This document shows, piece after piece, positions 27,450 through 35,527 of a DNA stretch of 64,000 nucleotides; positions within the stretch are counted from its first letter, which is position 1; each line of letters begins with the position of its first letter. Source of the DNA: Dyadobacter sp. SG02 (GTDB lineage: Bacteria > Bacteroidota > Bacteroidia > Cytophagales > Spirosomataceae); assembly GCF_900109045.1 (NCBI RefSeq), contig NZ_FNYL01000002.1:62001-126000 (forward strand), in the 5' to 3' direction. The translations under genes and the position numbers were made by a program. The notes beneath the pieces were generated by a model. The model was not told where the DNA came from. It saw nothing but the letters and a program-made list of their open reading frames with translations, and did no database searches.

Positions 27450-28600
27450 AAATCTGTTTTTTTCGATGCCGCCCGACAGCGTCTTTTCCTGGGCTGGCCT
27501 ACTGATGGGCTTTTTGAATTTACCAGGAAGGCTTTCCGCGTGCTTACAACCGATAAAGATCGGGAAAAGTATTTATCAAGCGCTCACTGCATTTTCGAGG
27601 ACAAAAAACATTTTTTTGGATCACGACTAACAAAGGGTTATTCCAATTTGCCAAAAATGATCTGATGGCATATGTGCGCGACAAATCCAAAATCCCCTAC
27701 TATCAATACTATTCGAAGGGAAATGGCCTGGCCACTAACGAGTTCAATGGCGGTTGTCAGCCCTGCGCCGTCCAGCATCTCGGATTGGGAGCGGCTGACT
27801 CCGGATAAAGTTATCCATTTCGCGAACCTGCCTTCGGGAAGTCACACATTGTACCTTAAAAAGCAGGCCGGTTTTGGCGCAAAGAGTTTGGTTACGTACA
27901 AATTTACCATTGATATTGAAAAGGCCTGGTATGAAACCTACCTGGCCTGGGCTGGCGCAGCTGCTGTGATGCTTATACTGATATTGGCAGCCATCCGCTT
28001 CCAAAACAGACGACTCATTAAAAAGAACCAGGTACTCGAAGAAGCTATTTCAAAACGCACCCGTTCTTTGAACGAAACAATGGAAGCTTTACAAGATTCG
28101 GAAGAACAGCTTTTTAAACAAGTCAAAATACAACAACGGATGATCGCTTCCATTACTCACGATGTAAAAACGCCACTAAAAGCGGTGTCTTCTGTTTCAA
28201 CTGAAATCGACAAACTTTTGAACGAGGGAAAGTTGGATCAGGTCAGGGCTTTCAGCTCCGCTGTAACGTAAACCTATTGGGCATCGTCTTGGGAAATCTG
28301 ATCGATAATGCAGCCAAAAATACGGTTGGCGGCAGCATTACCATTAATTCTGAATTGTTCGGTTCGAAGGTGTGTGTATCCATTAAGGACACAGGTTTTG
28401 GAATTCCTGACAAATACGCGACTTGGCTCAATGAAGACGATCCTGCGGCAGAACCACAGCACGGTCAAAGCCAAGGGGCCAGCAGTGGCATGGGACTTTT
28501 AATTGTTAAGGAAATTGTCAGTATGATGGGCGCACAGATTCACGCGCAGCGAACCGTTGACGGGACCATTATAACAGTCCTATTGGAATCGGAAGAGTAA
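27450..28600 (+). pseudogene. Hybrid two-component sensor kinase remnant
   Basis: Pieces of a periplasmic-propeller sensor kinase lie in successive frames. VFFDAARQRLFLGWPTDGLF and FWITTNKGLFQFAKNDLMAY are Reg_prop-like blades. RLTPDKVIHFANLPSGSHTL is the Y_Y_Y domain. AAAVMLILILAAIRFQNRRL is the membrane span, and MIASITHDVKTPLKAVSS is the HisKA H box. A stop (about 28269) precedes VLGNLIDNAAKNTVGGSITI (N box) and SGMGLLIVKEIVSMMG (G box). About 60 residues are missing before the Y_Y_Y domain and about 80 before the N box, besides frameshifts. Such kinases usually control SusC/SusD loci; this one cannot be functional. Confidence 0.75.
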
Positions 28601-28912
28601 GCAACGCTGCATGTTTTCACTGTTCCCATATTCCACTACTCCGAGGGAGTAATTGGCTACGAATTGTCGATCCAGCGCGAAGCGCCGAAAGAGCCTTACG
28701 CAGGCAAACCCCGAGGTAGAAAGCCTAAGAAATCCCAGCAGGAACCGTCAGTATAGCCAATATTAGAAGGTATTTCAAAAGGGAGGTACAGTTTTGTGCC
28801 TGCCTTTTGCCGTGTAAAAGGAGTTCATGATTCTGGGGTAGGGGCAACAAATCTGGTAATGTAATGCATCAAACAGACTTGTCTGTTCGATCGGTTTGTT
28901 TAACTTTGCCTT
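28601..28912 (+). other. Intergenic stretch with promoter/operator at its right end
   Basis: A short reading at about 28652-28756 ends with APKEPYAGKPRGRKPKKSQQ, an AT-hook-like basic tail without an upstream body; it is probably another scrap. The right end carries the operator and promoter of the first TetR gene. Confidence 0.4.
28872..28887. promoter_or_regulatory. TetR-type operator, copy 1, on the -33 box
   Basis: AACAGACTTGTCTGTT is a perfect 7-2-7 inverted repeat. Its internal TTG (28879-28881) lies 19 bp from TAACTTTG (28901-28908), a good Bacteroidota -7 box, so a bound repressor would cover the -33 element. The -7 box ends only 4 bp before the ATG of the TetR gene, implying a very short or absent leader. 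The same palindrome precedes the next two genes. Confidence 0.8.
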
Positions 28913-29470
28913 ATGCGCAAGGATAGAAAAAATGCAGTCAGACAAGCGGTCGTGGAAACGGCTTCCCGATTGTTCTACAAACAAGGGTACAGTAACACCG
29001 GCATCAATCAGATCATTGAGGAATCCGGGGTGGTGAAATCATCCTTGTACACAACTTTCCGCTCGAAAGAAGACATTTTGATGGCTTATCTGGAAACTTC
29101 CGGTGCTGCTACCGACCAGGCGTTGAAAGAGGCAGCAGACCGCTACGAAGATCCGGGTAAGAGGGCATTGGCAATATTTGACTACCTGGTCGAGCTGGTA
29201 CAGCAGAAGGAATATTACGGCTGCAACTTTTTGAATATTATATCGGAAATACCCAAAGAAGACGAACGCGTCCGGGCACAAATAAAAAAGCAAAAAAATG
29301 GCGTCCGCAAGTTATTCTATCAAATCCTGGAACCAATTGGTAAAGAAGACCTCGCAGATGAAATGTACACGTTATTCGATGGGGCGCTGATTGCCAATAA
29401 GGTCCACGATGAAGTATGGCCCGTATTAAGCGCGCGCAGAACGGCCTCCAAGTTGTTGGATAACCGATAG
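28913..29470 (+). CDS. TetR/AcrR family repressor, paralogue 1
   Basis: 185 residues. The N-terminal helix-turn-helix (TGINQIIEESGVVKSSLYTT, then FRSKEDILMAYLE) is typical of TetR/AcrR regulators and closest in style to the AcuR/YxaF group that controls detoxification genes. The C-terminal ligand domain contains YYGCNFLNIISEIP, matched by FHGCHFLNIVYELP in the second TetR gene downstream. The two proteins are clearly paralogous along their length. A perfect palindrome overlaps its promoter, so autorepression is likely. The same operator controls the second TetR gene and the hydrolase, making the three genes a small regulon. Confidence 0.9.
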   Translation: MRKDRKNAVRQAVVETASRLFYKQGYSNTGINQIIEESGVVKSSLYTTFRSKEDILMAYLETSGAATDQALKEAADRYEDPGKRALAIFDYLVELVQQKEYYGCNFLNIISEIPKEDERVRAQIKKQKNGVRKLFYQILEPIGKEDLADEMYTLFDGALIANKVHDEVWPVLSARRTASKLLDNR

Positions 29471-29516
29471 CTACTGGAAAATGGGGGACTTTAGGTATTA
29501 AAATTAAATTAAAATG

Positions 29517-29536
29517 AAAACAGACTTGTCTGTTTT
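29517..29536. promoter_or_regulatory. TetR-type operator, copy 2, on the -33 box
   Basis: AAAACAGACTTGTCTGTTTT is a perfect 9-2-9 inverted repeat with the same core as copy 1. Its TTG (29526-29528) is 21 bp from TATCTTTG (29550-29557), the -7 box, which ends 4 bp before ATG 29562. Confidence 0.8.
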
Positions 29537-29561
29537 AAAAATAATGCTTTATCTTTGAACC

Positions 29562-30101
29562 ATGAGAAATATGACCGTCAGGGAATCGATCCTGAAAACA
29601 GCGGCGAGGCTGTTTTATCAGCAAGGTTATAGTAATACGGGAATTAACCAGGTCATCGAGCAGGAAGATATTGCCAAATCATCTTTGTACCAACATTTTA
29701 AATCGAAAGAGGACTTACTATTGGCTTATTTGCATTTAACCGGAGCTGAAACTTTGGCGCGTTTGAAAGAGGCATCTGAGCATGGCGGATCGCCGAAGCA
29801 AAAGGTACTGGCGATTTTCGATTATCTGGCCAGTTCGGTGACCAACGAAAGTTTTCATGGCTGCCATTTTCTCAATATCGTTTATGAATTGCCTCATGAC
29901 GCCTCCCGGGTTCGGCAGCAGGTAAAATTGCAGAAGGAAAGTGTACGGGACCTGTTTCGGCACATTCTAGGACCGTTGGAAAATGAAGCGTTGGCCAGCG
30001 AAATCTACACACTGTTCGAGGGGGCGCTCATCGGCCATAAAGTGCATAACGATTCCTGGCCGGTCTGGGCCGCACGGGCAGTCGTAGAAAAGCTGCTTTA
30101 A
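29562..30101 (+). CDS. TetR/AcrR family repressor, paralogue 2
   Basis: 179 residues; ATG 29562, with an alternative ATG at 29571. The helix-turn-helix TGINQVIEQEDIAKSSLYQH, then FKSKEDLLLAYL, is almost the same as in the first TetR protein, and the ligand-domain motif FHGCHFLNIVYELP is shared too. The near-identical recognition helices and identical operator cores suggest that both proteins bind the same sites, perhaps as competing or hetero-oligomeric repressors that respond to different ligands. Its own operator overlaps its -33 box, and the next operator, 14 bp after its stop, controls the hydrolase gene. Confidence 0.9.
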   Translation: MRNMTVRESILKTAARLFYQQGYSNTGINQVIEQEDIAKSSLYQHFKSKEDLLLAYLHLTGAETLARLKEASEHGGSPKQKVLAIFDYLASSVTNESFHGCHFLNIVYELPHDASRVRQQVKLQKESVRDLFRHILGPLENEALASEIYTLFEGALIGHKVHNDSWPVWAARAVVEKLL

Positions 30102-30114
30102 TTTGTTTTACTGA

Positions 30115-30132
30115 AAACAGACTTGTCTGTTT
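30115..30132. promoter_or_regulatory. TetR-type operator, copy 3, before the hydrolase gene
   Basis: AAACAGACTTGTCTGTTT is a perfect 8-2-8 inverted repeat with the shared core. Its TTG (30123-30125) is 20 bp from TAAACTTT (30146-30153), a slightly degenerate -7 box, 7 bp before ATG 30161. This marks the hydrolase gene as the effector gene of the TetR pair. Confidence 0.8.
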
Positions 30133-30160
30133 ATTCTTTTAACTGTAAACTTTATAGCAC

Positions 30161-31030
30161 ATGAAGAAGAACCAAGTACACTACCAGAAATTGCAAGTAG
30201 ACGGGTTGAACGTATTCTACCGCGAAGCAGGCCCTGTTGACGGGCCCGTGGTGCTCCTCTTGCACGGCTACCCGACGTCTTCGCATATGTACCGGAATTT
30301 GATCCCGATCCTGGCAGAGAACTACCACGTATTCGCGCCCGACCTGATTGGGTTTGGCAATTCGGATGCACCGCATTACAAATCGTTCGAATATACCTTT
30401 GATAACCTGACCAAATATGTTCAAGGGTTTATCGACCAACTCGGATTAAAGCGTTTTGCGGTGCAGGTATTTGATTACGGCGCGCCGGTCGGATTCCGTC
30501 TGGCGGTCGCCAACCCGGAAAAAGTAACCGGGATTATTACGCAAAACGGGAATGCTTACGTGGAAGGACTCAGTGATGGCTGGAACCCGATCCAAAAGTA
30601 TTGGGCAGATCCCAGCGAGCAGAACCGTAATGACCTTCGGGTGCTATCCACTGCCGAATCCACGCAATGGCAGTACTTTACCGGGGTGAGCGACAAAAGC
30701 CTTGTTGCGCCCGAATCCTACCTGCTCGACCAGTTTTTCCTCGATCGGTCCGATAATGAGGAAATCCAGCTGGATCTTTTCAAGGATTATGCGAGCAATG
30801 TGGCATTGTACCCAACATTTCACCATTATTTCCGAGATAGTCAGGTACCGTTGCTGGCCGTTTGGGGCGACAAAGACCCGTTCTTTCTGCCCGCCGGAGC
30901 CGAGGCATTCATCAAAGACCTTCCCAATGCGATCGTCAAGCTTTACGATACCGGCCATTTCGCATTGGAAACCCATGTAGATGAGATTGGTGAAGCAATT
31001 TTGAAGTTCCTGGAAACGCTCCCGCGTTAA
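30161..31030 (+). CDS. Alpha/beta hydrolase, haloalkane dehalogenase/epoxide hydrolase-like
   Basis: 289 residues, an intact alpha/beta hydrolase fold. The oxyanion segment is LLLHGYPTSSHMYRNL. The nucleophile elbow VFDYGAPVG has Asp in the nucleophile position, as in haloalkane dehalogenases and epoxide hydrolases, not the Ser of esterases. The WGDKDPFF segment supplies a further acid, and GHFALE the catalytic His. The expected reaction opens epoxides or C-halogen bonds through a covalent aspartyl ester. The gene carries the shared TetR operator in its promoter, so the substrate or a related electrophile is probably the inducer. The 45 bp gap to egtB may allow read-through. The family is confident; the substrate is unknown. 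Confidence 0.85.
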   Translation: MKKNQVHYQKLQVDGLNVFYREAGPVDGPVVLLLHGYPTSSHMYRNLIPILAENYHVFAPDLIGFGNSDAPHYKSFEYTFDNLTKYVQGFIDQLGLKRFAVQVFDYGAPVGFRLAVANPEKVTGIITQNGNAYVEGLSDGWNPIQKYWADPSEQNRNDLRVLSTAESTQWQYFTGVSDKSLVAPESYLLDQFFLDRSDNEEIQLDLFKDYASNVALYPTFHHYFRDSQVPLLAVWGDKDPFFLPAGAEAFIKDLPNAIVKLYDTGHFALETHVDEIGEAILKFLETLPR

Positions 31031-31075
31031 GAGCAGCAGTCACGCAGATTCAAATTGGTTAAACTTACAACTGTG

Positions 31076-32266
31076 ATGATGATGGAAACAATAACGCAAG
31101 GTCCGGTGCTCCGCGAGCGTTATGGACAGGTGCGCCGGCTCACCGTGAATATCTGTCAGGGCCTGGAAACGGAGGACTTCGTAGTCCAACCTGCTCCCGA
31201 CGTAAGTCCACCTAAATGGCACCTTGGCCACACCACCTGGTTTTTCGAAACATTTGTGTTGAAGCCGCACTGCGCAGACTATCAGCTGTTCAGCAAGGAT
31301 TTTGATTATGTGTTTAACAGCTACTATGAAACGCTCGGACGCAGGGTAGTGCGGACAGAAAGGGGAAATCTGAGCAGACCAACGGTGCAGGAAATATTTC
31401 GGTATCGGGATTATGTGGATGAAAGACTGTATCAGCTACTGGACCTGGCAAGCGCAGACCTGCTGACGGAGATTTCGCCGGTCATCGAGCTCGGAATAAA
31501 CCATGAACAGCAGCATCAGGAGCTGCTCTGGACCGACATCAAGTACATTCTAGGTAATAATGCGCTGTTTCCGCGCTTTGTAAATCCACAGCACCCTAGT
31601 ACCACTTTTCGGAATCCGGATGATGATTTTTTACAGATCGATCGTGGGAATTATGAGATAGGACACATTGGGTCAGCTTTCTGCTGGGACAATGAGCGTA
31701 ACCGGCATACGGTGTATCTTGAACGGTTTGAAATAAGCACAACACTGGTTACCAACAAAGGGTACCGTGAATTTATTGACTCTGGTGGATACAGCGATTT
31801 CCGGCATTGGCATTCGGACGGTTGGGCATGGGTTAAAGCGCAGCAAATCCAGGCCCCGCTCTATTGGCATTATTGGGAGGGCGACTGGCTCAACTACACC
31901 TTCGACGGGCTACGACCGATCGACCCGCAAGAGCCCGTTTGCCACGTGAGTTACTACGAGGCTTACGCTTATGCCAGTTGGATCGGGTTAAGGCTCCCTA
32001 CCGAATTTGAATGGGAGGTAGCTGCGCCTGAAATGCACTGGGGCCAGCGGTGGGAGTGGACCGGAAGCGCCTATCTGCCATATCCCGGCTACGTTAAGCC
32101 TGCCGGTGCACTTGGAGAATATAATGGCAAATTCATGGTGAACCAGCAGATCCTTCGCGGTGCTTCCACCTACACCTCGCCTGGGCATAGCCGGATTACG
32201 TATCGCAATTTCTTTCAACCTCAGGCTCGTTGGCAATTTTCCGGCATCAGAACAGCGCGCTCCTAG
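31076..32266 (+). CDS. egtB: Ergothioneine biosynthesis iron enzyme EgtB
   Basis: 396 residues from the first of three consecutive ATGs at 31076. The N-terminal DinB-like domain supplies the iron ligands: HLGHTTWFFE (His49/His52 region) and HEQQHQELL (His143 and His147). The C-terminal half is an FGE-sulfatase fold (DNERNRHTVYLERFEISTTL to WQFSGIRTARS), complete to the usual terminus. The enzyme oxidatively joins a thiol donor to the hercynine imidazole. The methyltransferase EgtD that makes hercynine is encoded 59 bp downstream. No EgtA, EgtC or EgtE gene is seen nearby, so direct cysteine use or steps encoded elsewhere are possible. The product, a thiol antioxidant, fits the surrounding stress genes. 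Confidence 0.9.
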   Translation: MMMETITQGPVLRERYGQVRRLTVNICQGLETEDFVVQPAPDVSPPKWHLGHTTWFFETFVLKPHCADYQLFSKDFDYVFNSYYETLGRRVVRTERGNLSRPTVQEIFRYRDYVDERLYQLLDLASADLLTEISPVIELGINHEQQHQELLWTDIKYILGNNALFPRFVNPQHPSTTFRNPDDDFLQIDRGNYEIGHIGSAFCWDNERNRHTVYLERFEISTTLVTNKGYREFIDSGGYSDFRHWHSDGWAWVKAQQIQAPLYWHYWEGDWLNYTFDGLRPIDPQEPVCHVSYYEAYAYASWIGLRLPTEFEWEVAAPEMHWGQRWEWTGSAYLPYPGYVKPAGALGEYNGKFMVNQQILRGASTYTSPGHSRITYRNFFQPQARWQFSGIRTARS

Positions 32267-32325
32267 TGTGTCAGTAGGAAGCGTATATATGTAGACGTTA
32301 TGACAACAAGCACTCATTAACCAGT

Positions 32326-33360
32326 ATGACTATGTTCATTCCAGATCAGTTCATTGGCAGTGTTGAAGTTGCCCCGACTTCCGACAAGACGACGAGGCCA
32401 GATATTTTGAATTTTTACGTGGATGTCCTCAGGGGACTCAGCGCCCGGCAAAAGCATATCAGCTCAAAATATTTTTACGATGCGCAGGGCGACCGGATAT
32501 TTCAGCAGATCATGGCTTGTCAGGGATATTATCCGTTCAAATGCGAGCTGGAAATATTTCAAAACAATTCTGACGAGCTCGCCCAGCAATTAATTGGCGA
32601 CGGTAGCGATACCGATTTGATCGAGCTGGGCTCGGGGGACGCGCAAAAATCGATTTACCTTTTGCAAGCGCTTAGCCGCTTGCAGGCATGCTACACTTAT
32701 GTTCCGATTGATATTTCCGGTAGTATGGTCGCATACCTGACGGGCAATTTGGGTAATATGGTCCCGCATATAAGAGTAAGCGGTTTAGTAGGGGAGTATC
32801 TGCCGATGTTGCAAAAAGCAGCCAGGCGTTCGACCATCAGGAAGACGGTCATGATGCTGGGTTCAAACCTGGGAAATATGTTGCCGGTGGATGCGCTGAA
32901 ATTGTGTGAGCGTATTCGCGCATTGTTGAATGCTGGCGACAGGTTCGTAGTTGGCATAGACCTTAAAAAATCCCCGCAGCAGGTACTGGCAGCTTACAAT
33001 GACAAGCAGGGCATTACCCGCCGCTTTAACCTTAACCTGCTCGCGCGGCTTAACCGGGAGTTGAATGCGGATTTTAACTTGGACCAGTTCGAGCATTTTC
33101 CCACTTATGATCCTGAATCGGGCAGTTGCAAAAGCTATTTGATCAGCTTGCAGGAGCAGGCCGTGACGTTTCGTTTACAGGACCGAACCGATTATATCTA
33201 TTTCCAGAAGCACGAGACGATATTTACAGAGATTTCGCAGAAATACAATATAGCCGAACTTGAAAAGATGGCTAAAATCGCCGGTTTCGAAGTAATTCAG
33301 AATTATTACGATGCTAATGGCTGGTTTGTGGATATGGTTTGGGAGGCTAAACAAATGTAA
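32326..33360 (+). CDS. egtD: L-histidine N-alpha-methyltransferase EgtD
   Basis: 344 residues, full length for the family. SSKYFYDAQGDRIFQQIM is the conserved N-terminal substrate segment. LIELGSGDAQKS (about residues 98-109) is the SAM-binding glycine loop, followed by VPIDISGSMVAYL. The enzyme trimethylates histidine to hercynine, the first step of ergothioneine synthesis. It follows egtB on the same strand at 59 bp. An ATG two codons inside (MFIPDQ) could also serve as start. The final SGSCKSYLISLQEQAVTF and aromatic-rich YYDANGWFVDMVWEA segments are typical of EgtD. Confidence 0.92.
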   Translation: MTMFIPDQFIGSVEVAPTSDKTTRPDILNFYVDVLRGLSARQKHISSKYFYDAQGDRIFQQIMACQGYYPFKCELEIFQNNSDELAQQLIGDGSDTDLIELGSGDAQKSIYLLQALSRLQACYTYVPIDISGSMVAYLTGNLGNMVPHIRVSGLVGEYLPMLQKAARRSTIRKTVMMLGSNLGNMLPVDALKLCERIRALLNAGDRFVVGIDLKKSPQQVLAAYNDKQGITRRFNLNLLARLNRELNADFNLDQFEHFPTYDPESGSCKSYLISLQEQAVTFRLQDRTDYIYFQKHETIFTEISQKYNIAELEKMAKIAGFEVIQNYYDANGWFVDMVWEAKQM

Positions 33361-33373
33361 GCACGTTCGAAAG

Positions 33374-34033
33374 ATGGAACAGCAATCCGAACCAAAAGCA
33401 GTCGACGCTTCTGCTGACAGGGTATTTGCATTCTCCGACGGCGTTTTTGCGATCATTATCACCATTATGGTATTGGAATTAAAGAAGCCAGCCGGAGATG
33501 ATTTCCATGCAGTGCTCTCACTATGGCCAACATGGCTGAGCTATGCCACTAGCTATCTTTTCATTTCCATTGTATGGCTAAACCATCATTATTTGTTAAG
33601 AAATCTTTCAGGGGTAAGCCTACGGCTGTTGTGGGCAAATTTTGGCCACTTGTTTTCGGTTTCCCTCATTCCTTTTCTAACGGATTGGGTAGCTGAAAGC
33701 AAACTTGCACCCGTTCCTGTTTCATTGTACGCTTTCGTTTTCTTAACGGTTAATGTCAGCTATTTAATCCTGGTTTGGGAAAGCCAGCAGGACGGTCGTA
33801 CAAAAGAGCACAAACCATTGGCGAGCTGGATGATCCGCTTAAGGTCTACTGCGACAATTGCTGTATTCCTGGTTTCGACGGTGATTTCCCTGTGGGCGCC
33901 CATATTGGGTTTTACAATGGTATGCGGATGCCTGATTTTGTACACCAGGCCAGAAATTAAAGCTTCCAACCAGCATCTGGTGAGACTAGGAAAAATTCAG
34001 AAATTTTTAAGATATCCAACAGACAAACGTTAA
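33374..34033 (+). CDS. TMEM175/DUF1211 family potassium channel-like protein
   Basis: 219 residues from ATG 33374, 13 bp after egtD. The hallmark RVFAFSDGVFAIIITIMVLE (first helix, containing FSDGVFAI) identifies the bacterial TMEM175 family. Six hydrophobic helices can be traced, as expected for the family's single six-span repeat; bacterial members assemble as tetramers that conduct K+. The C-terminus is basic and cytoplasmic-looking. The genes before and after it are on the same strand with gaps of 13 and 6 bp, so it is probably in one transcription unit with egtD and the SDR. Why a channel would sit there is not evident. Confidence 0.85.
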   Translation: MEQQSEPKAVDASADRVFAFSDGVFAIIITIMVLELKKPAGDDFHAVLSLWPTWLSYATSYLFISIVWLNHHYLLRNLSGVSLRLLWANFGHLFSVSLIPFLTDWVAESKLAPVPVSLYAFVFLTVNVSYLILVWESQQDGRTKEHKPLASWMIRLRSTATIAVFLVSTVISLWAPILGFTMVCGCLILYTRPEIKASNQHLVRLGKIQKFLRYPTDKR

Positions 34034-34039
34034 ACATCG

Positions 34040-34813
34040 ATGGTTGAGAAACGCGTAGCGATTGTAACTGGTGCAAGTAGTGGCATCGGTGCCGTGACAG
34101 CCTCGCGGCTGGCCGCAGATTTCGAAGGAATTGTGCTTGTTGCCCGCAGAGCAGACGAATTACAAAAGACCGCAGAACAAGTCAGGGCGGCTGGTGCCGA
34201 GCCATTTATTGTCCTCGCTGACCTGTTGGAAGCGGACGCGGCCCAAAGAATTATCCTTGAAACAGTCGATCGTTTCGGCAGGATTGATGCGCTAATCAAC
34301 ATAGCGGGTGCAGTCCCCCAGGTCAACATATTCGAAATGAGTGACGTGCAATGGCTTGCCGCAATGGAAGTGAAGTTCCATAGCGCCAGAAGGCTGACCA
34401 TGCAAGCGTGGCCGCACCTTGTCAGCAGCAGGGGCTCCATTATTTTTATGTCGGGTACTGCGGCAGAAAACCCGAAACCCGCGGCTGCGGCTATCGGGGC
34501 GATTAATGCGGCGATCGACGCGCTTTCGAAGGCATTTGCAGAACAGGGAATAGCGGACGGCGTCCAGGTGAACACAGTACTCCCAGGTCCGATCATGACT
34601 GGTAGGCGCCAGGCTTTTCTAGAAAAAATAGCAAGCTCGGGCGAAGTGACTATGGACCAGGCCGCACAAAGCTTTTTGCGCGAATCACGGATTCACCGCT
34701 TTGGCCAGCCCGAGGAGGTAGCAGAGCTAATTGCTTTCCTGGTTTCCCCGAGAGCACGCTTTATAACCGGTACCGCTATCAGGATAGATGGTGGAGAAAT
34801 CAAAGGAATCTAA
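34040..34813 (+). CDS. SDR-fold protein lacking catalytic Tyr and Lys
   Basis: 257 residues of classical SDR layout. TGASSGIG (10-17) binds the dinucleotide, NIAG replaces the usual NNAG (87-90), FMSGTAA gives the active-site Ser (about 138), and PGPIMTG follows at its usual place. At the YxxxK position the sequence reads AAIGAINAAIDAL: Ile152 stands for the catalytic Tyr and Asn156 for Lys. The rest is intact, including the terminal VSPRARFITGTAIRIDGG. It may be a cofactor-binding, non-oxidoreductase relative, or may use other residues. It starts 6 bp after the channel gene and is followed 36 bp later by an AhpD-like gene. Confidence 0.85.
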   Translation: MVEKRVAIVTGASSGIGAVTASRLAADFEGIVLVARRADELQKTAEQVRAAGAEPFIVLADLLEADAAQRIILETVDRFGRIDALINIAGAVPQVNIFEMSDVQWLAAMEVKFHSARRLTMQAWPHLVSSRGSIIFMSGTAAENPKPAAAAIGAINAAIDALSKAFAEQGIADGVQVNTVLPGPIMTGRRQAFLEKIASSGEVTMDQAAQSFLRESRIHRFGQPEEVAELIAFLVSPRARFITGTAIRIDGGEIKGI

Positions 34814-34849
34814 AAGATCACAAATCAATTTAACTTTCAAAGCTAACTT

Positions 34850-35383
34850 ATGAACGCATTTTCAGTGCCCGCCAGGCAGCAGGTGTCTGCCGCTAATCAA
34901 ACTCTTTTTGACAACCTAACAAAATCGGTCGGCAGAGTGCCTAATTTGTTTTCTGTATTCGCCTATTCGGACAACGCGCTGGCAAATTATCTGACACTTA
35001 ATAGCGGAAAATCGTCACTTCGCGCAAAAGAACGGGAAGTAATAAACCTTGTCGTTAGCCAAGTGAATGAATGTTTATATTGTTTAAGCGCCCATACCGC
35101 AATTAGTAAAGGACAAGGCTTTACCGATGAACAGATCATTCAGGTACGGAAAGCGCAAGTGCACTTCGACCCGAAGCTGGATGCACTAGCCAAGCTCGTC
35201 AAAAGTATCGCTGAAAACAAAGGTCACGCCGGGCCCGAGCTAATAGATAACTTTTACGCGGCTGGCTATAACCAGGGCAATTTGATGGACGTGGTTGTGG
35301 GTGTAGGGGACAAGATCATCACTAACTATGTCTTTGCACTAACACAAGTTCCGATCGATTTTCCCGTTGCGCCGCAATTATAA
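34850..35383 (+). CDS. AhpD-like/carboxymuconolactone decarboxylase family protein 1
   Basis: 177 residues. The redox motif ECLYCLSAHTA (C-x2-C-x3-H) preceded by LRAKEREVINLVVSQV is the signature of the AhpD/CMD superfamily. Members reduce peroxides through a vicinal Cys pair or handle related oxidants. A second copy of the same length, with most residues identical, is encoded at 37.2 kb. There is no signal peptide; the protein should be cytoplasmic. It directly follows the SDR-fold gene and precedes the RclC-like membrane protein, within a group of oxidative-stress genes. The physiological reductant and substrate are not visible. Confidence 0.88.
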   Translation: MNAFSVPARQQVSAANQTLFDNLTKSVGRVPNLFSVFAYSDNALANYLTLNSGKSSLRAKEREVINLVVSQVNECLYCLSAHTAISKGQGFTDEQIIQVRKAQVHFDPKLDALAKLVKSIAENKGHAGPELIDNFYAAGYNQGNLMDVVVGVGDKIITNYVFALTQVPIDFPVAPQL

Positions 35384-35422
35384 GCGGGCGTTGTCCAGCA
35401 TGAATCAGGAAGTGCCCAACTT

Positions 35423-35501
35423 CGGGAAAAGCGCCCCTGATACCGGGAACTATCGCCATTCTTTCGCGGCTGCTTTCGCCGGACCTTTGACCTATCAAAA
35501 T
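35423..35501 (+). promoter_or_regulatory. Repeated upstream element, copy A (before the RclC-like gene)
   Basis: This 79 bp stretch recurs at 37098-37176 with the same spacing of its conserved blocks: CGGGAAAAGC, CGGG, TATCGCCATTCT, TTCGCCGGACCTTTG and ATCAAAAT. Between blocks the two copies differ freely, the pattern of protein-binding sites, not of a recent duplication. It ends 27 bp before the start codon. The AraC regulator encoded between the copies is the obvious candidate to bind. Confidence 0.65.
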
Positions 35502-35527
35502 AATCGAACACGAAAACATAACAGACA

